Shown: positions 57,696 to 64,000 of the stretch, piece after piece
How positions within the stretch are numbered: the stretch's first letter is position 1
Layout: every line of letters begins with the position of its first letter
Source: Paraescarpia echinospica
Taxonomy: Eukaryota > Annelida > Polychaeta > Sabellida > Siboglinidae
Direction of reading: 5' to 3'
Assembly (NCBI GenBank): GCA_020002185.1
Contig: CM034531.1
Span: 48,742,715 to 48,806,714 of the forward strand
Length of the DNA: 64,000 nucleotides
The notes under the pieces: generated by a model
Seen by the model: only the letters and a program-made list of their open reading frames with translations
What the model was told of the DNA's origin: nothing
Databases searched by the model: none
Made by a program: the position numbers and the translations under genes

Positions 57696-58455
57696 ATGGC
57701 CGAAGCGACGTTCACTAACGCTGTGAGCATAAAAATTTCTCCCTTCTGGACGGAAAATCCGCGATTGTGGTTTGCACAAATTGAAGGACAATTTACGGCA
57801 ATGCGCATAACACAACAAGAGACCAAGTTCGGTCACATCATCGGTGCGCTAGCTCCATCAATCGCAGCTGAAATAGAAGATGTGATTCTCGAACCGCCAG
57901 CTGAGAATCAATATGATGCTCTCAAAAACGCTCTCATTACACGCCTGGGTGTTACAGAAGAAGAAAGGATGGATCGGTTGTTAACTGGCGTCTCTCTGGG
58001 AGATCAAAAACCATCATCTTTACTTCGTCAAATGCAAAGACTGAGAGGCACTGGAGCCGCAGCGTTAAACGACATCGTTTTTCGTCGTCTATTCCTCACT
58101 CGTCTCCCAGATCACGTTCAAGTAGCTTTGGCCACGCGTGCCAACGTTTCACTGACTGAATTGGCAACACAAGCAGATGTCATGATGGCTGTGGGCAACC
58201 GAGTGAATTGTAACACCCTTGAAGCGGATACCTCTACGCAAAAGCCTTCACTGTCTTCTCTGTCTTCAGAAACACTCCTCGAAATCGACTCACTCAGAAG
58301 AGAAAATGCAAGACTGCGGAACCAAGTAGAGCAACAGAACGTACCTCGACATACCAGTGACAACCAACTGTGTGTTTCATGCTAAGTTCGGTACCAAAGC
58401 TCGTAAATGTCGATCGCCGTGTTCTTGGTCGGGAAAAGCCAACGCTGCCCACTAG
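57696..58455 (+). pseudogene. Gag of the young CsRn1-type element, one lesion
   Basis: ATG at 57696, 230 codons in frame 3 to a TAA at 58383-58385. The capsid pattern F-W-x-x-x-P-x-x-W-F-A-Q-x-E-x-x-F matches the other element. The CHCC motif (C-x-x-H-A-K-F-G, then C-R-S-P-C) is read in frame 1 from 58366 to a TAG at 58453-58455. A loss of two bases (or gain of one) between its Cys and His codons, near 58372, explains the shift. This lesion breaks Gag at the zinc motif and probably makes the copy dependent on Gag from others. Confidence 0.85.
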
Positions 58456-61400
58456 TGGCGAATAGTGGATGCAGTCATGTTTCTCGCCTACTTTACCTCA
58501 CCGATCATGCATCCAAAACGCGTTTTTTGATCGACACGGGTGCAGAGGTCAGCGTTTTTCCAGCAACAAGTCGCGAAAAACTCGAGAGTAAACAAGGTCA
58601 ACCGTTGGTAGCAGCCAATGGTTCGAGAATTGCAGTCTGTGGAGAACGAAACATCTCCCTTGACATTGGATTTCAACGTAACTACACCTGGAAATTCCAA
58701 ATTGCAGACGTACGCATGGCGCTCATTGGTGCTGATTTTCTTCGCTCCAATGGAATCGTTGTAGACATGAAGAACAACCGTATAATACAAGCTGCATCAT
58801 TTGCACACGTGTCTCTTCAACCTACAGCACTACAACCTCTTCGATTGCATTTCCTCAAATCACCATCAGAATATGAAACCATTCTGACTGATTTCCCGTC
58901 TCTTACGCGAACAGACTTTGCCACAACACGCTCAAAGCTTCATGTATCGCACTCTATCGAAACCAAAGGTCGTCCTGTCTTCGCCAAGGCTCGTCGCCTG
59001 GCACCTGAAAAGTTGACGATTGCTAAACGCGAGTTCGAAACGATGTTAGACATGGGAGTGATTAGAAGATCGTCCAGTGCGTGGTCTTCTCCTCTACACA
59101 TGGTCCCCAAGAAAGGAGTTGGACAATGGCGTCCATGTGGTGACTATCGCGCTCTTAACGACATCACAGTCCCTGACCGCTACCCGATCCCACATCTACA
59201 AGACTTTACAGCGAAACTGGCAGGAGCGAGAATATTCTCCAAAGTTGATCTCGTTCGCGCATATCATCAGATTCCAGTGGCGGCTGAGGATATCCAAAAG
59301 ACAGCGATAATCACACCATTCGGGTTGTTCGAATACGTACGAATGCCATATGGTCTGCGGAATGCTGCACAGACATTCCAAAGATTCATGGATGATGTAT
59401 GTCGTGAATTAGACTTCGTCTTCGTGTATTTAGACGATATCCTGATAGCCAGCAGATCAGAGGTTGAACACAGAGAACATCTACGTCGCCTCTTTGAAAC
59501 GTTAGCCGAGCATAACGTGGTTCTGAATCCGGCTAAGTGTGAATTTGGTGCGACAAGTCTGGAATTTCTGGGACATAACATTGACTCGTCAGGTGCCTTC
59601 CCCCTGCCAGATAGAGTTCTGACGGTGAGAGAATTCCCTAGACCGACCAACACGCGTTCACTTCGAGAATTTCTCGGTCTCGTCAACTTCTACCACCGCT
59701 TTATACCACGATGCGCGCAGATCTTGCATCCTCTTCATCGACTGTTGTCAGCAGACGCTACAGATGAAAAGAGGTCAACTGCTACAAAGAAGGACATCAC
59801 ATGGACAGAGGAATGTGAGACTGCTTTTGAGTCAAGCAAACGAGCGTTGGCCGATGCAACGATGCTCACTCATCCCCATCATGATGCACCAACCAGCATT
59901 ACTTCTGATGCATCTGACGTTGCTGTGGGAGCGGTGCTTTCTCAACTGGTTCGTGGACAATGGCGACCCATTTCCTTCTTCTCAAGAAAGCTCAAACCAC
60001 CAGAGACTCGCTACAGTACATTCGACCGTGAACTGTTGGCCGTGTATCTATCTCTTCGCCACTTCAGATACTTTGTAGAAGGGCGAGAGTTTCATGTCAA
60101 CACAGATCATAAACCGTTGACTTACGCCATCAGCAACCCCTCTGACAAACATTCGCCTCGACAGACGCGCCACCTATCGTACATTGCTGAATTCACTACC
60201 GATCTCAGATATCTCAAAGGAGAAGACAACGTGGTTGCTGATACACTCTCAAGAGCTGAACTGTGTGATCAGAATAATGCCATTACATCGTCTGCAGTCG
60301 ACTACGAAAGAATGGCACAGTTACAACGAGAAGACGATGAAATGCCGGCTTATCGTACGGCTATCACTGGGTTGCAACTCGTAGATCTGCCACTTCTCGA
60401 TTCAACCGATACGCTGTTGTGTGATATCTCGCAAGGATATGCTCGACCTGTTGTGCCACGTGTCTTACGTCGAGACATTTTCGATCAGTTGCACAATCTT
60501 TCTCATCCTGGTGGCAAAGCAACCAAACGCCTGGTTTCTGCCAGATTCGTGTGGCACGGTCTCAATCGAGAGGTTACGCAATGGGCGCGGAACTGCTGTT
60601 CATGTCAACAGTCGAAGATTCAGCGAGACATCGCTTCTCCTGTTCACAAGATTGACATTCCCGATCGCCGTTTTGATGCCATTCATGTTGACATTGTAGG
60701 ACCACTTCCTCATTCGCAGGGATATAATTACCTGTTCACAGTGGTGGATCGCTTCACCCGTTGGCCCGAAGCTATACCAATGGTCAATGCAACTGCTGAA
60801 TGTTGTGCTCGCGCTCTTCTCGACCAATGGATCTCACGATTCGGGGTTCCGTCGACAATCATTTCGGATAGAGGACGACAGTTTGAGTCCAATCTCTGGA
60901 CGGAGCTAATGAAAATCATGGCATGCACTCGTGTTCGAACGACATCTTATCACCCGCAAGCCAACGGCATGGTCGAGAAATTCCATCGTCAACTCAAGTC
61001 ATCACTGAAAAGTCGTCTCGAAGCAGCTGCTAACTGTTGGATCTTTGTGCTTCCGACAGTTCTACTCGGGATACGTGCTGCTGTGAAGGAAGATCTAGGA
61101 TGTTCCTCGGCCGAACTAGTGTTTGGTATGCCACTGCGTTTACCTGGACAGTTCTTCGAACAACTACCCGCTGGACACGTAGACGATCCAGCCGCGTTCC
61201 TCCCACGTCTGCGCACTGCTATGCGAGATTTGCGACCTACCATTCCGGAACATCATGGTTCACACAGAACTGCTGTTCCCACTGCGTTGACATCAGCGAC
61301 ACACGTATTCGTTAGACATGATGCACATCGCACCCCTCTGCAGCGACCGTACGATGGCCCGTTTCTCATCCTTCAACGGAACGAGAAGTTCTTCGTCTTG

Positions 61401-61547
61401 GATTGCAACGGCCGACATGAAACTGTATCCATTGACAGACTGAAACCGGCGTTCCTAGACACTGACATTATAGGAGCTCTTCCACCACAGCTACCTACTA
61501 CTAGAGGTGGCCGAGTTGTACGGTTACCAGTTCGATATCGACCTTGA
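58407..61547 (+). CDS. Intact Pol: protease, RT, RNase H, integrase
   Basis: 1046 codons without a break; probably translated as a Gag-Pol fusion entering at the slip site at 58431, so the ATG at 58407 need not be used. Protease D-T-G at residues 43-45. RT with [10 protein letters not shown] and catalytic Y-L-D-D at 341-344. RNase H with S-D-A-S near 500 and N-T-D-H-K-P near 565. Integrase zinc site H696, H700 and a Cys-X2-Cys near 730; catalytic Asp762, Asp821 and Glu857 (D-X35-E). All key residues are present, so the enzyme should be active. Residue numbers count from the 58407 ATG. Confidence 0.95.
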   Translation: MSIAVFLVGKSQRCPLVANSGCSHVSRLLYLTDHASKTRFLIDTGAEVSVFPATSREKLESKQGQPLVAANGSRIAVCGERNISLDIGFQRNYTWKFQIADVRMALIGADFLRSNGIVVDMKNNRIIQAASFAHVSLQPTALQPLRLHFLKSPSEYETILTDFPSLTRTDFATTRSKLHVSHSIETKGRPVFAKARRLAPEKLTIAKREFETMLDMGVIRRSSSAWSSPLHMVPKKGVGQWRPCGDYRALNDITVPDRYPIPHLQDFTAKLAGARIFSKVDLVRAYHQIPVAAEDIQKTAIITPFGLFEYVRMPYGLRNAAQTFQRFMDDVCRELDFVFVYLDDILIASRSEVEHREHLRRLFETLAEHNVVLNPAKCEFGATSLEFLGHNIDSSGAFPLPDRVLTVREFPRPTNTRSLREFLGLVNFYHRFIPRCAQILHPLHRLLSADATDEKRSTATKKDITWTEECETAFESSKRALADATMLTHPHHDAPTSITSDASDVAVGAVLSQLVRGQWRPISFFSRKLKPPETRYSTFDRELLAVYLSLRHFRYFVEGREFHVNTDHKPLTYAISNPSDKHSPRQTRHLSYIAEFTTDLRYLKGEDNVVADTLSRAELCDQNNAITSSAVDYERMAQLQREDDEMPAYRTAITGLQLVDLPLLDSTDTLLCDISQGYARPVVPRVLRRDIFDQLHNLSHPGGKATKRLVSARFVWHGLNREVTQWARNCCSCQQSKIQRDIASPVHKIDIPDRRFDAIHVDIVGPLPHSQGYNYLFTVVDRFTRWPEAIPMVNATAECCARALLDQWISRFGVPSTIISDRGRQFESNLWTELMKIMACTRVRTTSYHPQANGMVEKFHRQLKSSLKSRLEAAANCWIFVLPTVLLGIRAAVKEDLGCSSAELVFGMPLRLPGQFFEQLPAGHVDDPAAFLPRLRTAMRDLRPTIPEHHGSHRTAVPTALTSATHVFVRHDAHRTPLQRPYDGPFLILQRNEKFFVLDCNGRHETVSIDRLKPAFLDTDIIGALPPQLPTTRGGRVVRLPVRYRP
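58431..58437 (+). promoter_or_regulatory. Predicted -1 ribosomal frameshift site GGGAAAA
   Basis: In the CHCC frame codons read tcG GGA AAA, the canonical slippery phase; pol is open in the -1 frame. It is at the same place after CHCC as GGGAAAC in the 36391 element. Confidence 0.7.
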
Positions 61548-61576
61548 ACCCGTACTCAAGCTCTGGGGGGAGGTTC

Positions 61577-61836
61577 TGTGGCGCCGACGTCTACAAGGAC
61601 AGATGTACCGGAAATGACAATAGAGGAGCATTTATCGTTATCATCCGTAACGACGTGTTCTCGTCAAGTGATTCTATATTATCGATAATTATGTTTATTA
61701 CGGTAGCAGGTTACGCTACATTATATATGTGAATTACTACATGTGTTGTGTTCTTTTCTATTGAGATTACATTGATCACAACAAACGACTTTTAGTGTTT
61801 TGCAAACAGTTTATTTATAAACACTCGAACACTAAA
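61577..61836 (+). repeat. 3' LTR (260 bp)
   Basis: Identical to the 5' LTR by eye; followed by the GGAT duplication and the rest of the interrupted exon. Confidence 0.95.
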
Positions 61837-61939
61837 GGATGATCATTCCATCTATTTGAAAACAAGAGCTCAGTTATTCAACAGGAGGAAAACAAAACAA
61901 AGGCATCTCAACAAATGCATGGTGGCAATGTCACTTTGA

Positions 61940-62496
61940 AATGGCAAGCATCGATAAAGGGCTGTGTGGTCTTGTTGTAAAATGTAGTTTCAACCTTTGG
62001 TCTATTTCTAGCTGTATTTCCCATCCAGTGGCAGTAAACACTGACATGGTGGGGTTTGTCCTCTATATTATTTTCCATGCATAGATAAGATGTCAAGACT
62101 CAGCATGTCCGGGTTTGTTTCTACTTTGATGGTATGCAAGAATTATTTTTAAAATGGGTTTACTTAGGCCACAATATTGGTTCTAACACTAACCAGGCTA
62201 TGGTTAAAGGCTTGTCATTGATGTATAATTATGGCATATACATTCATTATCTTCTTGTGTTGCATTTGTACTCAACCTAGGCATTGTAATGACAGTCATG
62301 TTCATGTCACAGGGATTACGTAGATTACCCAAATGCTGAGTACCGCTATGTTTTTGTTTTATGACACCTATGACCTAGTCAAGCAAAAACACATACATGA
62401 CTATGACACAACTGGAAATACACATACATGACTATGACACAACTGGAAATGTTGTATACCTTTACATATAATCTAGTCTATATCTGATACTAATTT
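61940..62496. other. Probable 3' UTR and non-coding
   Basis: No coding. A 31-bp direct repeat (ACACATACATGACTATGACA...) lies at 62389-62450. Confidence 0.4.
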
Positions 62497-63206
62497 AAAG
62501 GGAATAAAAACATCTATTGCTTGAATTTATGTTATATTACATCCTGCTATCTATTTCCACGTCCACCAAGCAAAAAAATTCAATAAATTAGAAATTCCAC
62601 GTTTTATGCTGTACATCCGGACATTTTCGAATATGCATATTTTTGGCGCGCTTTTCGGGATGCCGAGATGTGACGTCACTTATGACTCAAACTCGCATCA
62701 GGCCCACCCTTTCCATGCATTCAGAGGATGTTTACAAGTATAGCTTTTGGGTCGAAACGAGCGTCAGAATGAGTTATTGTGCAATTTTCCGACGTAATAC
62801 AAACACTAGTCATCATAGAGGAACAAGCAGTTATCTTACGGTTCCACATGAATCCAATTTTATTCAAAACAACGTATGCGAATGGGCCTACAAGTCGACT
62901 AGGTTTCGCCGAGCTTGGGCTCGTTTTCAGAATAATTATATCGAATGCAACCAACGGGAGATAATCTACACCAGTAAACATACATAGCAAACATATATTG
63001 TATCCAGTTACATAAAGTAATGTGTATAATCTCATAATATCACTAGAATATCGATATATGAAGGAGTTGTACAATTTACCATAACAACTTAAATCAGTTA
63101 GACAGTTTCGGCTGGTCCCGCTAGCTCAGTGGGTAGGCGCGTTGGTTACTTGTCAATCGTTTTACAATCGGGCGATGCCGGTTCAATCCTGACAGCATGC
63201 AAACTA
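62497..63206. repeat. Repeat family B, copy 3 (reverse orientation)
   Basis: End-block GGGAATAAAAACATCTATTG, then the subterminal GGCGCGCTTTTCGGGATGCC, the conserved block in reverse (62721-63074), and the tRNA-like module on the + strand. It lacks the AT-rich spacer and meets copy 4 head to head. Confidence 0.65.
63114..63200 (+). other. tRNA-like Pol III promoter module in repeat B3
   Basis: A box TAGCTCAGTGGG at 63122-63133 and B box GGTTCAATCC at 63180-63189, 58 bases start to start. Both are near consensus. Closely similar to the modules at 8874 and 63331. Confidence 0.6.
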
Positions 63207-64000
63207 ATTACTACAAAAATAAAAAATAAATATTTACAAACAATGCATCATAGTATACTAAATGATTTGGTTTATATTACTTCGTGAAAACATCAACAAC
63301 AAAAGTGTAAAGAAAATCAATAATTTGCATGCTGTCAGGATTGAACCGGCGTCGCCCGATTGTAAAACAGACGCAAAGGAACCAACGCGTTTACCAACTG
63401 AGCTATCAAGGCCGACAGCAATTTGCCGACTGATTTCAGTTGTTAAGATAAATTGTACAACTCCTCCTTCATATATCGATATTCTAGTGATATTATGAAA
63501 TTTTACACGTTACTTTCTGTAGCTGTTTGTATATTGGTATACATTATCTCCCGTTGGTTGCATTCGATAATTATTCTGAAAACGAGCCCAGGGCCAAGCT
63601 CGGCGAAACCTAGTCAACTTGTAGGCTCATTCGCATTCATTGTTTTGAATAAAATTGAATTCATGCGGAACCGTAAGATAACTGCTTGTTCCTCTATGAT
63701 GACTAGTGTTTGTATTACATCGGATTATTGCATAACAACTCAATCTGACGCTCGTTTCGACCCCAACATTATCCATGTAAACATGCTCTGAATGCATAGA
63801 AAGGGTCGGCCTGCTGCGAGTGTGAGTCATGTGTGACGTTAAGATACCACGTGATCGCCTAGCTCATTAAATTTTTATTTTCCACGGGAATCGCTACACA
63901 GACGGGTTTAAAATCGAATTTTTTAAATGTTCTCGAATGTTACATGCAATATTAAACTTTCTGTACACATGGAAAACGGATTTTAGCTAATGCCTTGTTT
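63207..64000. repeat. Repeat family B, copy 4, cut by window end
   Basis: AT-rich spacer, tRNA-like module on the minus strand (63331-63413), the conserved block (63453-63791), and the tail shared with copy 1 (GGATTTTAGCTAATGCCTT at the last bases). With copy 3 it forms a long inverted repeat centred near 63265. Confidence 0.65.
63331..63413 (-). other. tRNA-like Pol III promoter module in repeat B4
   Basis: Minus strand A box TAGCTCAGTTGG (63405 to 63394) and B box GGTTCAATCC (63347 to 63338). The 5' part differs from copies 1 and 3 (GGCCTTGA instead of GGTCCCGC) while the 3' part is nearly identical. Confidence 0.6.

Larger units (their letters stand above)
57406..61836 (+). mobile_element. 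Complete, very young CsRn1-type Ty3/Gypsy retrotransposon
   Basis: 260-bp LTRs (57406-57665 and 61577-61836) are identical by my reading, with a GGAT target duplication (57402-57405 and 61837-61840). The tRNA-Trp-type primer binding site TGGTGACCCTGACGTGAT lies at 57667-57684. The polypurine tract GGGGGGAGGTTC ends at 61576. LTR ends are TG...AA. Pol is intact; gag seems to carry one small lesion. Related to, but clearly distinct from, the element at 36391. Confidence 0.95.
57344..61939 (+). pseudogene. Terminal exon split by a CsRn1-type insertion
   Basis: The first part, 57344-57405, follows a good acceptor (TTTCTTTTCAG) and reads V-E-T-M-A-F-I-S-A-S-M-P-P-C in 20 codons, ending exactly at the GGAT duplication. 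The second part starts at 61841 after the second GGAT and continues the same frame for 32 codons (Y-L-K-T-R-A-Q-L-F-N-R-R-K) to TGA at 61937-61939. Without the 4431-bp element plus one GGAT the exon is open throughout. In this haplotype the protein would run into the LTR and stop there. Confidence 0.55.

Overview
This window is eukaryotic and comes from an invertebrate animal, probably a marine one; I cannot name the species. It is AT-rich and almost free of ordinary genes. It is packed with LTR retrotransposons, LINEs, a Penelope-like fragment, Harbinger and hAT remnants, satellites, microsatellites and tRNA-derived repeats, and what splicing can be inferred follows GT-AG signals. Two of the LTR elements belong to the CsRn1 group of Ty3/Gypsy elements (tRNA-Trp-type primer binding site, CHCC instead of CCHC Gag zinc motif), a group known from flatworms, insects and molluscs.

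Layout. 1-3995: right part of a Ty3/Gypsy element with a decayed gag-pol and its 3' LTR. 4171-5618: a small cassette of broken genes (a C2HC zinc-finger ORF and an RPA-like single-stranded-DNA-binding protein) with matching upstream motifs. 5712-6208 and 12336-12875: two copies of a repeat carrying a 20-base motif. 6736-8110 and 12888-14330: 5'-truncated LINE fragments. 8531-9575, 27451-28390, 62497-63206 and 63207-64000: a repeat family with a tRNA-like Pol III module. 16959-27430: a three-level nest, LINE A split by LINE B, which itself carries a Penelope-like fragment. 31581-33833: two Harbinger remnants. 34315-41284: possible hAT ends around a solo-like LTR, a 46-bp satellite and a complete CsRn1-type element (36391-40736) inserted in that satellite with a CTAT duplication. 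47058-51878: an LTR element with only 125-bp, identical LTRs. 55832-56521: a roughly 690-bp imperfect palindrome. 57406-61836: a CsRn1-type element with identical LTRs and an intact pol.

The best candidate for a resident gene lies on the + strand between about 46131 (or 52095) and 61939. Short exon-like segments have splice signals and compatible phases, and the last coding exon is cut by the 57406-61836 element, with GGAT duplicated on both sides. The element at 47058-51878 sits in what would be an intron of that gene.

How parts work together. In both CsRn1-type elements the pol frame is -1 relative to the Gag CHCC frame, and a canonical slippery heptamer (GGGAAAC or GGGAAAA) lies in the correct phase just after the CHCC motif. 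Gag-Pol is therefore probably made by programmed -1 frameshifting. LTRs that are identical (two elements) or differ at about 2 of 226 positions (one element) indicate recent retrotransposition.
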